Source: CAZIKB01 sp964539665 (GTDB taxonomy: Bacteria > Zhuqueibacterota > Zhuqueibacteria > Oceanimicrobiales > Oceanimicrobiaceae). From it: a stretch of 64,000 nucleotides of DNA. The stretch's first letter is position 1, and each line of letters starts with the position of its first letter. The stretch spans positions 1 to 64,000 of the forward strand of contig CAZIKB010000021.1 of the NCBI GenBank assembly GCA_964539665.1. The letters run 5' to 3'. Shown here one piece after another: positions 16,908 through 26,896 of the stretch. Below the pieces are notes generated by a model. That model saw only the letters and a program-made list of their open reading frames with translations, was not told the origin of the DNA and made no database searches. The translations under genes were made by a program, and so were the position numbers.

Positions 16908-17837
16908 ATGAACTATCTGGTAACCGGCGGAGCGGGATTTATTGGCTCCCACATTGCTGAACATTTAGTGAAATCTGGCCATAAGGTCACTATTGTCGAT
17001 GATCTCTCGACAGGAAAAACTGAGAACTTCAAAACATTCGAAGATGGAATTAATTTTGTCATGGGAGATATCAGAGATTATAAGCTCATGCAAAATACCA
17101 CCAAAAATATCGATGTCTTATTTCACCAAGCGGCTGTGGCCTCTGTCACAAAATCTGTTGAAGATCCCATCTCTACTGATTCAATTAATGTCGGGGGCAC
17201 TGTAACGGTTTTACAAGCTGCGCGAGAAAATGGCGTCAAGAAAGTTGTTTTTGCCTCTTCGGCTGCTATTTACGGAGACGATCCACAATTGCCCAAAACA
17301 GAAGAAATGCAGCCTAAGCCATTGTCACCTTATGCCTTTCACAAACTGGCCGGCGAATACTATTGCAGACTATTTCATCAGCTTTATGGAATTTCCTGTG
17401 TGGCCTTACGCTACTTCAATGTGTTTGGTCAAAGACAGGACCCGTCATCGCCTTATAGTGGTGTAATCTCTATTTTTATGGATCGTTTCAAAAAAGATAA
17501 AGAATATACTATCTACGGCGACGGCACACAAAGTCGCGATTTTATCTTTATAGAAGATGTTGTTCGAGCCAATCTTGCCGCGGCTGCTACTGAGTTCAAC
17601 TGCGTTCCAGTCATCAATGTTGCTTGCAATCAGGCACACAGTCTTTTAGACCTTGCTGAAATTCTAAAAACTATATCGCAATCTACAAAGAATCCGCTTT
17701 TTAGCAGCGAGCGTATTGGCGACATAAAACATTCCCTGGCAGATAACACAAAATTGCAGACCCTGCTAAATGTTGAGCCGGCAGTCAAATTCGCAGAGGG
17801 ATTGAAACGATTATGGGGAAGTATGGATTTGCTGTGA
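16908..17837 (+). CDS. NAD-dependent sugar-nucleotide epimerase (UDP-glucose/GlcNAc 4-epimerase type)
   Basis: The 309-residue short-chain dehydrogenase of the extended type starts with the NAD-binding loop GGAGFIG (7-13). The catalytic pair is YAFHK (Tyr142, Lys146), with the conserved serines in FASSAAIYGD before it. The FNVFGQRQDPSSPYSG segment is typical of UDP-GlcNAc/UDP-glucose 4-epimerases. These enzymes make UDP-galactose or UDP-GalNAc. UDP-GalNAc would fit the neighbouring Pel-type locus because Pel is GalNAc-rich, but that link is inferred. A good AGAAAGGA ribosome-binding site precedes the ATG. A closely similar gene at 56389 is interrupted by a stop. Confidence 0.9.
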   Translation: MNYLVTGGAGFIGSHIAEHLVKSGHKVTIVDDLSTGKTENFKTFEDGINFVMGDIRDYKLMQNTTKNIDVLFHQAAVASVTKSVEDPISTDSINVGGTVTVLQAARENGVKKVVFASSAAIYGDDPQLPKTEEMQPKPLSPYAFHKLAGEYYCRLFHQLYGISCVALRYFNVFGQRQDPSSPYSGVISIFMDRFKKDKEYTIYGDGTQSRDFIFIEDVVRANLAAAATEFNCVPVINVACNQAHSLLDLAEILKTISQSTKNPLFSSERIGDIKHSLADNTKLQTLLNVEPAVKFAEGLKRLWGSMDLL

Positions 17838-17930
17838 TGGGAATATCATTGTCATGCTATCCTGGAAACCATAGCAGTTACAGATTTCTCCCTTCAGTCG
17901 AAATGTAGACTTCTGCAAAATATACATAAA

Positions 17931-18088
17931 TGTCATTCTGAGCGACCTTTGGGAGCGAAGAATCTGAGAATACTAACAGACTGAAAAATGATATTTTTGT
18001 GGTCACAGATTCTTCGTCACGGTGTTTATCCTGAGCCATGTCGAAGGACTCCTCAGAACGCAGAAAAAGAGCATTTTGCAGAAATGAC
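17931..18088. repeat. REP-like palindromic element (TGTCATTCTGAGCGA family)
   Basis: The left part begins TGTCATTCTGAGCGA and continues to AGAATCTG. The right part starts CAGATTCTTCGTCA and later contains complements of the opening words (CCTCAGAACG, then GAAATGAC). This structure resembles short interspersed palindromes common between genes in many bacteria. A related copy lies at 34038-34135. Confidence 0.65.
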
Positions 18089-18246
18089 TAAAAGAGGTGT
18101 TTTTTAGCCAATATCTAATAAATACCTGCTTCTAAAATCCTAATTCACCCATCTAAATTCACATATACCCTTATACCCGTCACACTCAACAGGTTTGTCC
18201 ACACACAATCTTTCTCATTTATTGATATCGTACATTTTCTTAAAAA

Positions 18247-18324
18247 TGTCATTCCCGAGATCTTTAAATAGGGAATCCATGTGTATATAGCCTGGATTCC
18301 CGCTTAAAAAATGCGGGAATGACA
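18247..18324. repeat. Palindromic intergenic element (TGTCATTCCCG family)
   Basis: TGTCATTCCCG at the left end is mirrored by CGGGAATGACA at the right end, and GGGAATCCA is mirrored by TGGATTCCC inside. The transcript would fold into two nested stems. A run of A follows, so it could also act as a terminator for transcripts from the right. Confidence 0.7.
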
Positions 18325-18527
18325 AAAAAAGAAAGAATTAAAAAATGTAAAGTAGTGAATCTTGTCTAAGATTTCCGGTAACGCTAAAAATTTAATTCCT
18401 AAATCTGATTAAAAATAAGATCAAGAAGATATTAATATTTGTTACATTGTGTGACAATAGTTAAACAGGGCTAATTAACTGTCGATAATAAACCATCATT
18501 TAACAAATAATCAATAAAAACATTATC

Positions 18528-20606
18528 ATGAAATTCTCTAAATTACTTTTACTATCTACTGTCTTATTCTTTTCAAACAGCGTTTTGGGGAAACAGGTGA
18601 AACGGCATATTTTAGCTCTCTATGATAGTGAGCGAGGACAAACAGAGATAAATAATCATATTCACAAATATGCTGAAGTCATTCTAAATCACTCAGGTTG
18701 TATGGTTGAATATTGGGATATCGCACAAGAATTACCAGATGATAAATATATGAAAAAATATTCAGGCATCATCACCTGGTTTTACGATAACGCGATGAAT
18801 CAACCTGAAAAATATTTGAACTGGGCATCAAGACAAATTGCGGCTAATAAAAAATTTGTTGTACTTGGTAATTTATTAGATTTTAAAAATAAGAAAAACG
18901 GTAAGCCAGTATCACTAACTGCTATAAATAAATTTTGCCAACGATTAGGGCTCGTTGCTGGTGGTATATCGTGGACCGATGATATTACCAAAATTGAACT
19001 CGTCTCAAAAGTTCCGGGAATGGTCGAATTTGAAAGAAGTTTGGATTATGAGCTAACATTTTATGCAAAATACACCTCGGTTCATCCTCAAAATAAAATT
19101 TATCTTAAAATAAAAAGAAACGATTTGCCCAACAGTGAAAGTGATTTAGTGATAACAACCCCTTATGGAGGATTTGCCTTTGGAACTTATATTATGTATG
19201 AAGATGAGGATAATTTTGACACGAAATGGAGGATTAATCCATTTACATTTTTTGAAGAAGCCTTTGGTCTGAGAGAAATCCCCAGGCCAGATGTAACCAC
19301 TCTGAATGGTTCGCGCATCTGGTGCTCGCATATTGATGGAGATGCATTTATCTCACAATCTCAGGTGAATCCAAATTTAGTTTGTGCAGAAATAATACGG
19401 GATGAAATCCTGCAAAGATACAAATGGCCGATTTCAGTATCAATAGTTGTAGCGGAAGTTAACCAGTCATCAAAATATCAGGATATTGCACGTTCAATTT
19501 ATCGCATCAAATGGGTAGAAGCTGCCAGCCATTCCTTTTCTCATCCATTTTATTGGGCAGATAATTATGCAGAAGCTGATAAATATGAACATCGTAATAT
19601 CCAGATTGCTGGTTATACATTTAATGTTAGGGATGAAATAGTTGGGTCAGTGAATTACATCAATAAAAAACTTCTCCCTCCTGATAAAAAAGTAAAAACT
19701 TTCTTTTGGACAGGTAATTGTCAGCCTACAGCAGAAGCCTTAAAATATTGCCAGGAGATAAATTTAAATAATTTCAATGGCGGAGACACTGTTTTTGACA
19801 AATATTATCAATCCTATACAACCGTCACACCAATAGGCGTACAGGTAGGAAAATTTCGGCAAATATATTCACCCAATGCGAATGAGAATATTTATACAAA
19901 CGAATGGGAAGGGCCATTTTATGGATATAAATTAGTGCTCAACACTTTTGAGAATACTGAATCCCCAATAAGAATTAAACCAATTAATATTTATTACCAT
20001 TTTTATAGCGGTGAAAAATGGGCAGCGTTAAATGCGCTAAAGGAAGTCATAGAAAAAACTATTGTGCAGGATGTTGCGCCGATGTTTATCAGTGAATACA
20101 TCGATATTGTACAGGGATATTATTCCACGCAAATAGAAAAAGCTGCCAGGGACCGGTGGAAAATCAAAAACTTTGGTAAGTGCACTACTATCAGGTTTGA
20201 TGATAACCAGATGTTTCCCGATTTCTATAAGTCAAAAGGAGTCTTAGGTTTCTTGCATTATCAAGGCTCACTTTATATTCATTTAAAAAATACAAATAAA
20301 GCTGAAATTGTACTTACAGATGTCGAACCGGAGGAAACCTATCTAAAACAGGGGTCTCATCGTGTTATCCAGTGGCGGGCACAAAAAAAGAAAGTAAGCT
20401 TCAAAACAAATGGATATGGTACAGGGTATTTTGTCATCGCAAATCTGATAAAAAATAAAAAATACTATCTGAGCATCACTGAAATCGAGTCGAATCGAAT
20501 AAATAATTCCAACTTCATCGACCTCCGGACAGATGCAAAGGGAGAATTATTTTTTCATCACCCAATGAATGGTCCCATTGAAGTCAATATTAGTTTAGAG
20601 CTCTAA
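18528..20606 (+). CDS. pelA: PelA-like polysaccharide deacetylase (deacetylase half of a split PelA)
   Basis: The 692-residue protein has a Sec signal peptide (1-21). A Rossmann-like region follows (about 25-150, beginning with HILALYDSERG) that resembles the middle domain of PelA. The deacetylase region starts at HIDGDAF (268-274), where Asp270/Asp272 are candidate catalytic or metal residues. Its H-x3-H metal motif is SHSFSHPF (His335, His339). This arrangement matches the C-terminal deacetylase of Pseudomonas PelA. The C-terminal 150 residues are beta-rich. PelA partly deacetylates the GalNAc/GlcNAc polymer in the periplasm. The hydrolase domain normally at the PelA N-terminus is missing here and is encoded by the next gene. 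Confidence 0.75.
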   Translation: MKFSKLLLLSTVLFFSNSVLGKQVKRHILALYDSERGQTEINNHIHKYAEVILNHSGCMVEYWDIAQELPDDKYMKKYSGIITWFYDNAMNQPEKYLNWASRQIAANKKFVVLGNLLDFKNKKNGKPVSLTAINKFCQRLGLVAGGISWTDDITKIELVSKVPGMVEFERSLDYELTFYAKYTSVHPQNKIYLKIKRNDLPNSESDLVITTPYGGFAFGTYIMYEDEDNFDTKWRINPFTFFEEAFGLREIPRPDVTTLNGSRIWCSHIDGDAFISQSQVNPNLVCAEIIRDEILQRYKWPISVSIVVAEVNQSSKYQDIARSIYRIKWVEAASHSFSHPFYWADNYAEADKYEHRNIQIAGYTFNVRDEIVGSVNYINKKLLPPDKKVKTFFWTGNCQPTAEALKYCQEINLNNFNGGDTVFDKYYQSYTTVTPIGVQVGKFRQIYSPNANENIYTNEWEGPFYGYKLVLNTFENTESPIRIKPINIYYHFYSGEKWAALNALKEVIEKTIVQDVAPMFISEYIDIVQGYYSTQIEKAARDRWKIKNFGKCTTIRFDDNQMFPDFYKSKGVLGFLHYQGSLYIHLKNTNKAEIVLTDVEPEETYLKQGSHRVIQWRAQKKKVSFKTNGYGTGYFVIANLIKNKKYYLSITEIESNRINNSNFIDLRTDAKGELFFHHPMNGPIEVNISLEL

Positions 20607-20611
20607 TGCAG

Positions 20612-20790
20612 CGAAGCCACAAATAACAAAAACCAAATGACAAATAAATTTCAAAATACAAATATTAAATTTCAAATCCAGACTGTGTACTTTCATGGTC
20701 TTCATAGAGGAGGGATTGGATTTTTGGAAATTAGAAGTTGGCATTTGAGATTTATTTGGAATTTATTATTTGAGATTTGATTTTCTTAGC
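20612..20790. repeat. AT-rich imperfect inverted repeat
   Basis: The left arm repeats the words CAAATGACAAATAAATTTC and AATTTCAAATCC. The right arm, read on the opposite strand, gives close versions of the same words (AATAAATCTCAAATGCC, TCAAATCTC). The element sits between the two pelA-part genes and resembles dispersed CAAATTTC-type palindromes. Confidence 0.5.
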
Positions 20791-20876
20791 AAAATAATAT
20801 TAAGAATGAAAAGCAATATTATAAAATGAGTTATGCCACATGTCGTCAGGTGAAATGAAAAAATAGCTGTGAAACC

Positions 20877-21761
20877 GTGCAAAACTGGGTTGTTAAATTA
20901 TATACACTTTATATCTGGATAGGTCTTTTGGTATTCTTTAGCTGTACAAGACGAGAGATGACTCGAACGAATCTTCACTCGAGGAAAATAAATAGTTGGG
21001 TGTGTATATATAATGAAAATGCATCACCAACTGACATTAGTAAATTTGATTTAGCAGTTGTGGATGCAGACGCGCATCCGGATTTGACCGCAATCAAAAA
21101 AACGAATACCATTCTAATTGGCTATGTCAGCCTCGGTGAGGTTGGTGATTACAGATGGTACTGGAAGCACATAGCCAACAAATCCTGGATTTTGGAAAAG
21201 AATCCGAATTGGAACAGCAATATGATTGACGTACGCGCCCAGGAATGGCAGGACTGGTTAATAGACAAAATCATACCTCGGATTTTAGCTGATGGTTTTG
21301 ACGGCCTGTTTTTAGACACGATAGATACTGCAGAATATCTGGAAAAATATCACCCCAAGCATAAATATCCAGGCGCACAGAAACGAATGATCCAACTGAT
21401 TAAAGCCATTAGAAAAAAATTTCCAACAATTTATATCATTGCCAATCGAGGTTTCAGTATGCTGAGTAAAATCGGTTCGGCAATTGATGGCGTGGTCGCT
21501 GAGTCCATCTTCTCTACAATCGAATTCAATGAAAATCAGAATGCGCGTTTACGAACATCGGATGAATATAATATAGAAACAAAGAAACTGCTTTCAGTTA
21601 AGAAAAAGTGCAACCTGTTGGTATTAACACTTGATTATGTTGAATCCGAAAATAAATTGAACATAAAAAATATCATATCAACATCGAGACAATTTGGTTT
21701 TATACCTTATATTAGCACTGCAAAATTAGATTCAGTGTATTTACATACTCTTGGACTTTAG
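20877..21761 (+). CDS. GH114/PelA-hydrolase-like lipoprotein (hydrolase half of a split PelA)
   Basis: The 294-residue protein begins with a lipoprotein-type signal ending FFSC (Cys23). The rest is a TIM-barrel of the endo-alpha-1,4-polygalactosaminidase family (GH114; TM1410 type), related to the GH166 hydrolase domain at the PelA N-terminus. Signature segments are ILIGYVSLGEVGDYR, NPNWNSNMIDVRAQEW, GFDGLFLDTIDT (acidic residues on strand 4) and GVVAESIFS (candidate catalytic Glu). It would cleave alpha-1,4 GalNAc-containing polymer. The GTG start has no strong ribosome-binding site. Its place between the deacetylase and PelB-like genes supports a split PelA. Confidence 0.75.
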   Translation: MQNWVVKLYTLYIWIGLLVFFSCTRREMTRTNLHSRKINSWVCIYNENASPTDISKFDLAVVDADAHPDLTAIKKTNTILIGYVSLGEVGDYRWYWKHIANKSWILEKNPNWNSNMIDVRAQEWQDWLIDKIIPRILADGFDGLFLDTIDTAEYLEKYHPKHKYPGAQKRMIQLIKAIRKKFPTIYIIANRGFSMLSKIGSAIDGVVAESIFSTIEFNENQNARLRTSDEYNIETKKLLSVKKKCNLLVLTLDYVESENKLNIKNIISTSRQFGFIPYISTAKLDSVYLHTLGL

Positions 21762-22076
21762 TGCTTAAAAAATAATACCGACAGATAATCATTTACCACG
21801 GATTTACACGACACCAGAAAAAGTCAAAAATTTAAAATTCGTAAAATATTGATGATATTTAATTAAAACCAATAAATAATAAATTGCTAGTCTTGTCCCG
21901 AGCGGCGAGCCGCAATTAAGAATAATTTATAATATTATAACAGCTCACTTAAAAATAACAATCAGTGCCTTTGCTGTGAAAATTTATGAAAATGATATTT
22001 ACGTGAGAGTTACTGGTGAAAAAAAATCTATTGTTGATATTGCCCTGTCATTTTGGTGTTGAAATAGGAAGTAGAA
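21762..22076. other. Non-coding gap before the pelB-like gene
   Basis: About 315 AT-rich bases. It contains the word ACCACGGATTTACACG, common in dispersed intergenic repeats, and a tight GCGGC-GA-GCCGC hairpin at 21902-21913. AGGAAG just before 22077 is the ribosome-binding site of the next gene. No gene was recognised. Confidence 0.5.
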
Positions 22077-25000
22077 ATGGGAATTAAATTCTGGTGGCCC
22101 TTACTTTTTGTTGGAGCTATTATCTTAATTTGTATTGTGATTTTTCCCTCTGATCTTAAAGTAGCCGATTTATTTGGTAAAGCGGGTAAATGGGATGAAG
22201 CTATTCAAAACTATCAAAAAGCCTTGGAAAAAGCGCCGCATCGAAATGATATCCGAATCGAATTAGCCAGTGTTTATCTGCTCAAGAACGATTTCAAAAA
22301 TGCCCTGACGCAATTTGAGCTGGCGGGTGCAGACATGAGCAATGACCCGATACAACTAACCAAATTGTATGAAATCTATTCTTCAATGGAAAATAAAGAT
22401 AAAACCGTTGCTACATTAGAAAAACTGGTTATTGCCGAACCTGAGAACTTAAATCATCGAAACAGATTAGCAGAAGCTTATGAATGGAATAGTGACACTA
22501 ATAAAGCCATTGAGCTGTACGATGAATTGGTAGCTGAAGATCCAGACAACATCAAATATTTAAATAAACTTGTCTATTTAAATTTAAATAAAAAAGATTT
22601 CGACAGTGCTATTCGTAACTTAAAACAATTAACTATTCTTCAACCTGAGAATATTGAAGCCAGAATTTTGTTGGGTAATGTTTACCTTAAAACCAATCAA
22701 AAAAGGCTTGCTGCCTTAGAATATGAAAGCGCTCTCAAAGTAGATCCGGATAATGAGTCGTTAAGAGTGACACTTGCCGACCTGTATCTTTGGATGCCGC
22801 AAAAGGAAAAGGGGATTTTTCATTATGAACATCTTCTTATGGCCCATGTATTGAATGAGCAGTACTTCGATCAATTATTAGAATTAACAAAAGCTACCCA
22901 ACCTTCAAAAGCAATAAAATACTATAAATTTCGAATTAACCATCTACCCAACAATGTTGATTTAAGAGAAAGTTGTGTAGAATTCTATATTGAGTTAGGA
23001 TATACGGATGAAGCCATCGAGCAATTACAAATTCTGATAAAACAAAATCCTGAAGAAATTGCCTATCCTCTTGATTTGGCCAATTTATATGAAAACATGC
23101 GCGAGCCTGATCTGGCAAATCAATTGTATGAATCCAGTTTCAATATGGGAGAACAAAGCCAGGAAGTGATAGATGCATTAGTTGGTTATTACAAATCTGA
23201 GCAGGAATATGAAAAACTCCTCAACTTATATGCAATTTTGGTGAGTACAAATAAAGCTACACCCGAAATTTTTAATGACTATGCTGAGACGTCGATAAAA
23301 ACTAAAAAATTTAATAATGCGGCAGAACTCTTTTATGTATTATTAAAAAAATATCCTCAAAATGTGAAGTACCGCATTCAGTTGGCTAATCTGTATCAAT
23401 ATAATGGAGATAATATAAAGGCAATTAAATTAGTTAAGCAAGGAATGGATGACTACGGTTCAAACGATACGGAATATTTATTATTTGCAGGCCAGTTTTT
23501 CACCAGCCACAACTATCATGCAGACGCCATTTCGTGCTTTGAAAAACTGGTTGAAAACGATCAAAGCAACATTCCATATAAAAAACAATTAATTGCTCAA
23601 TATATTAAAACCAGAAAATTCAATAAAGCGCGTGACGTCTACATTGATTTGCTCGATCACGAACCTGGCAACTTTGATTATAAATTAGAATTAGCTTCAC
23701 TCTACTGGCTTCAGAATGACTTTGACAAAATGCATGAAATCAACAACAGTATTCTGTTGTCTGCGGCGGACACACCAAAACCTCACAGGAAGATTGGACA
23801 GTTTTATTTCGAACGAGCTTTCTATAATGACGCCATTGAACATTTTACAATTGAATTAAACGATTCTCCTACTGACAGTCTGACTTTGCAAATGTTAGGA
23901 CTGGCTTATGCCTGGAACAATCAACCCAAAATATCAAAAGTTTTTTTAGCCCGCTACCATGAAATGTACCCGAACGATTATTATACACATTATCAAATGG
24001 GGGCATTACATTTCGAGACCGGCGACAAAAATAACGCTTTACATGAGTTTCAAACATCATTAGATTTGTTGAAAAATATTCCGGAAAGCATTGAATCTGT
24101 AACCGTAAAAGCCCAGATATATGCCTATCAGAACGACCGTGAGAAAGCGATTTTCGAATTCGAAAGGTTACTTTCAAGACATCCGGACAATCTTTCCATT
24201 CAAACCGACTATGCCGAAGCCCTGTTAATTTTAAAAGAATATGACTTGTCGAAACACCTTGCTGATAATGTTCTAAAGAAAGAATCCCTTAATTATCGCG
24301 CCAGGCGTTTACAAAGTCGTATTTACTTTGCACAGGGCAAATATAAAGAAGCCGCAAACATATTAAAAGAGATACAGGCAATACATGCAAATGATTTGGG
24401 ATTACAGATTGACCTGGCCGATGCAGAGCAGGCTTCAGGTGACTGGTACGCGAGCACTGAAATCTTGAAAAGTGTTCTTGATAAATATCCCAACACCCTA
24501 CCGGCTCAGGAAAGACTTCTCTTGCTGAGAAGAGAACAAAACGAATCATTCGCCACAGAATTAAAAGTTGAGCAGCAATCCCGCAACATATTCAAACAAA
24601 TCTACAACCTGGTTTATACAAAAGCCTCTTCTTCGCTGCTGCATTTAAAGTTATTATTTGGAGAGGAGAAATATTCTGCCAGTACTTCAGGACTTGACGA
24701 TGAAAATTATATTAATATGGGCGTCAATCTTTCTTCCCGGTACAATGATAAACACGAAACCTCTTTTGGAGTAAATACGCAGAGGCATCAGGGCGAATGG
24801 AATTTTTCGGGGAGTCTTATGTATCGCCGTCATTTTAGTCTGGTCAATAATTTGACAATTTCATCAACTTTGAATGAATTGTGGAATGACCCCTTTATCG
24901 CCGTTTTTTATCAGGGCCGAAAGTACAGTGTCAATTCAGATGTCAATCTTTATCTCCTGAATAGGATATTTTTCTGGAATCGGCTGTCCTATGAACGACA

Positions 25001-25415
25001 CGCTATTAATAAAACCACCTTATTTGGCGATGCTTTTCGAGCCAACCTTCAAGTTGGGTATGAGTGGCAGCAGCGGCCCCAATTTATAACTTATTATCAA
25101 TTTTACAATCTGAATTATCAGCACAAAAATGCTACTTTTCGTGATTTAATTCCGATTCGTGCGCAGGAATCCATTCACTTTCTGGGCGCCATGCTAAACC
25201 AGCAATTGACCAGAAAACTATATTATCAATTTGGGGGTAGCCTGGGTGTGAACTCCAGTCAAAACAATTTGCTTTATTTTGGCTCTCTGGATTTAGAATA
25301 TATGTTAATGCGTCGAATCAGATTACGGACTCATTTTATGTATGGAAATCAAAGCCGCTTAACCGGTACCGAAGAAAATAAATCAGTATCTATTGACCTA
25401 AATTATTTTAATTAG
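22077..25415 (+). CDS. pelB: PelB-like TPR scaffold and outer-membrane barrel
   Basis: The 1112-residue protein has an N-terminal transmembrane helix (about 6-24). A very long array of TPR repeats follows (about 30-830, with recurrent A-x-x-x-Y/F and NPxN/DPDN spacers such as KVDPDNESLRVTLADLY). The C-terminal part (about 850-1112) of alternating aromatic beta strands is compatible with a 16-strand porin. This is the architecture of PelB, the protein that spans the periplasm, binds PelA by its TPRs and exports Pel. Pseudomonas PelB is of similar size (about 1190 residues). The gene is followed after 2 bases by the PelD-like gene, so the genes are co-translated. Confidence 0.8.
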   Translation: MGIKFWWPLLFVGAIILICIVIFPSDLKVADLFGKAGKWDEAIQNYQKALEKAPHRNDIRIELASVYLLKNDFKNALTQFELAGADMSNDPIQLTKLYEIYSSMENKDKTVATLEKLVIAEPENLNHRNRLAEAYEWNSDTNKAIELYDELVAEDPDNIKYLNKLVYLNLNKKDFDSAIRNLKQLTILQPENIEARILLGNVYLKTNQKRLAALEYESALKVDPDNESLRVTLADLYLWMPQKEKGIFHYEHLLMAHVLNEQYFDQLLELTKATQPSKAIKYYKFRINHLPNNVDLRESCVEFYIELGYTDEAIEQLQILIKQNPEEIAYPLDLANLYENMREPDLANQLYESSFNMGEQSQEVIDALVGYYKSEQEYEKLLNLYAILVSTNKATPEIFNDYAETSIKTKKFNNAAELFYVLLKKYPQNVKYRIQLANLYQYNGDNIKAIKLVKQGMDDYGSNDTEYLLFAGQFFTSHNYHADAISCFEKLVENDQSNIPYKKQLIAQYIKTRKFNKARDVYIDLLDHEPGNFDYKLELASLYWLQNDFDKMHEINNSILLSAADTPKPHRKIGQFYFERAFYNDAIEHFTIELNDSPTDSLTLQMLGLAYAWNNQPKISKVFLARYHEMYPNDYYTHYQMGALHFETGDKNNALHEFQTSLDLLKNIPESIESVTVKAQIYAYQNDREKAIFEFERLLSRHPDNLSIQTDYAEALLILKEYDLSKHLADNVLKKESLNYRARRLQSRIYFAQGKYKEAANILKEIQAIHANDLGLQIDLADAEQASGDWYASTEILKSVLDKYPNTLPAQERLLLLRREQNESFATELKVEQQSRNIFKQIYNLVYTKASSSLLHLKLLFGEEKYSASTSGLDDENYINMGVNLSSRYNDKHETSFGVNTQRHQGEWNFSGSLMYRRHFSLVNNLTISSTLNELWNDPFIAVFYQGRKYSVNSDVNLYLLNRIFFWNRLSYERHAINKTTLFGDAFRANLQVGYEWQQRPQFITYYQFYNLNYQHKNATFRDLIPIRAQESIHFLGAMLNQQLTRKLYYQFGGSLGVNSSQNNLLYFGSLDLEYMLMRRIRLRTHFMYGNQSRLTGTEENKSVSIDLNYFN

Positions 25416-25417
25416 TT

Positions 25418-26896
25418 ATGTTACGAAAATATTCTTTTGCCATTGAAACCTATATTGGATTTGCTGTACTCACTTTGATCGATCTATCATTATATAAAGA
25501 GACGGCTGCATATATTGGTATCAACCCCCATCCGTACTGGATTATTATTTTATTGATTGCTTCGCGTTATGGAACGCACCAGGGTCTTTTTGCTGGCAGC
25601 ATAGCAGCTATTTTTTATTTATATTTGGGAAATAGTGCAGGAATAATAGATTTTAGTTCATCGCCTTTCCCGCATGGAGCGTACAAATTGCCTTTCTTTT
25701 TCATCCTGGTAGGAGGGGTTCTTGGGGAAATTAGAAGTCTCTATAAAAAAAAATTCTATAAATTAGAAGACCAGTATCATGAAAAAGTAAGTGATTTGCA
25801 GGATTTAGGTCTGCATTATGCGGCTTTATCGGAATCAAAGCAAGAATTAGATAAAAGAATCGCGTTCCAATCTACAACAATGTTAAATCTTTTTGAACGC
25901 ATAAATAACATGGAAAAATTGGACCTTGAAAGTCTTTATTCCAAAATTCCAGACTTGATTAAAGAACAACTGAATGTGAAATGCTCTTCAATTTATTTGG
26001 TGAAAAACAATAAGCTGAGATGTCATATTAGAAGAGGGAGCAAAAATAAGCATAAATTACCAAATACGTTAGACCTTACGGATGGCATGATGGGAGAAGT
26101 CATAAGAACCAAAAAAGTCGTTTCGATTAACCAGATGCTTACAGAAGCTGATATGGCAAAGTTTCATGAATTAGGACTGATCATGTCAGCTCCAATAATA
26201 AGAAAAGATGAATCAATCGTCGGCGTGATCAACATAGAGCGCATACCATTTTTTGATTTTAATGCCAACACAGTCAGAATTTTTGAAATGCTCTCTTATT
26301 GGGTGTCTATTGTGGTGGATAAGGCTATGCAGTTTCAACAACTTAAAGATAAAAATATTGCTGATGAAATAACAGGGGCGTACAATTATTTATACTTCCA
26401 GAAAAGACTGGCTTATGAGGTTGCTCGTGCAAAACGTTTTCATGCCCCGTTGTCGCTCTTATTGATAGAAATCGACGAATTTGAAACTATGAATCAGTCA
26501 GAAATGAAGAATGTATTAGTAGTCTTGAACTGGTTATTCTCAAACCTTTTACGAGAGATCGACATAATATCAAAATATTCAAATGACAGTATATTTGCAG
26601 TCATTCTGCCGGGACAAAACAGCAGTGCTGCTGAAAACATTATTGCCAGGCTAATGGAAGAAATAAACAAATACCAGTTAAAGCCATTCGAAGACAGGGA
26701 TGATCTTTTAACCTTAAAAATTGGACTGAGCGCTCTGCAATTAACTGAAGGCGCCTATGAAAGTCTAACCGAAACCGCTGAGGAACGCTTAAAACACGGC
26801 GGTGTGCGCAAGGAATCTGATGTTTATGCTGACTTAAAGTACTTATTAAATACAGACTCAGACGTAAAAGAAAATTTACAAGAAACTAAATTATGA
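25418..26896 (+). CDS. pelD: PelD-like c-di-GMP receptor (TM, GAF, inactive GGDEF)
   Basis: The 492-residue protein has several N-terminal membrane helices (about 10-110) and a coiled-coil linker. A GAF domain (about 160-310) includes CSSIYLVKNNKLRCH and GVINIERI. A C-terminal GGDEF-like domain (about 325-465) keeps the inhibitory-site motif RxxD as REID (Arg379, Asp382). The active-site GGDEF has decayed to SNDSI (388-392), so it cannot make c-di-GMP but can plausibly bind it. This exact combination defines PelD, which switches on Pel polymerisation in the inner membrane. Stop and start of pelD and pelE overlap (ATGA at 26893-26896). Confidence 0.85.
   Translation: MLRKYSFAIETYIGFAVLTLIDLSLYKETAAYIGINPHPYWIIILLIASRYGTHQGLFAGSIAAIFYLYLGNSAGIIDFSSSPFPHGAYKLPFFFILVGGVLGEIRSLYKKKFYKLEDQYHEKVSDLQDLGLHYAALSESKQELDKRIAFQSTTMLNLFERINNMEKLDLESLYSKIPDLIKEQLNVKCSSIYLVKNNKLRCHIRRGSKNKHKLPNTLDLTDGMMGEVIRTKKVVSINQMLTEADMAKFHELGLIMSAPIIRKDESIVGVINIERIPFFDFNANTVRIFEMLSYWVSIVVDKAMQFQQLKDKNIADEITGAYNYLYFQKRLAYEVARAKRFHAPLSLLLIEIDEFETMNQSEMKNVLVVLNWLFSNLLREIDIISKYSNDSIFAVILPGQNSSAAENIIARLMEEINKYQLKPFEDRDDLLTLKIGLSALQLTEGAYESLTETAEERLKHGGVRKESDVYADLKYLLNTDSDVKENLQETKL

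Larger units (their letters stand above)
17838..18527. other. Repeat-rich non-coding gap before the Pel-like locus
   Basis: About 690 bases without a supportable gene. It contains two separate dispersed-type palindromic elements (annotated individually) and a short copy of the TACCCTTATACCCGT word. The last 150 bases are AT-rich and should hold the promoter of the deacetylase gene. Confidence 0.7.
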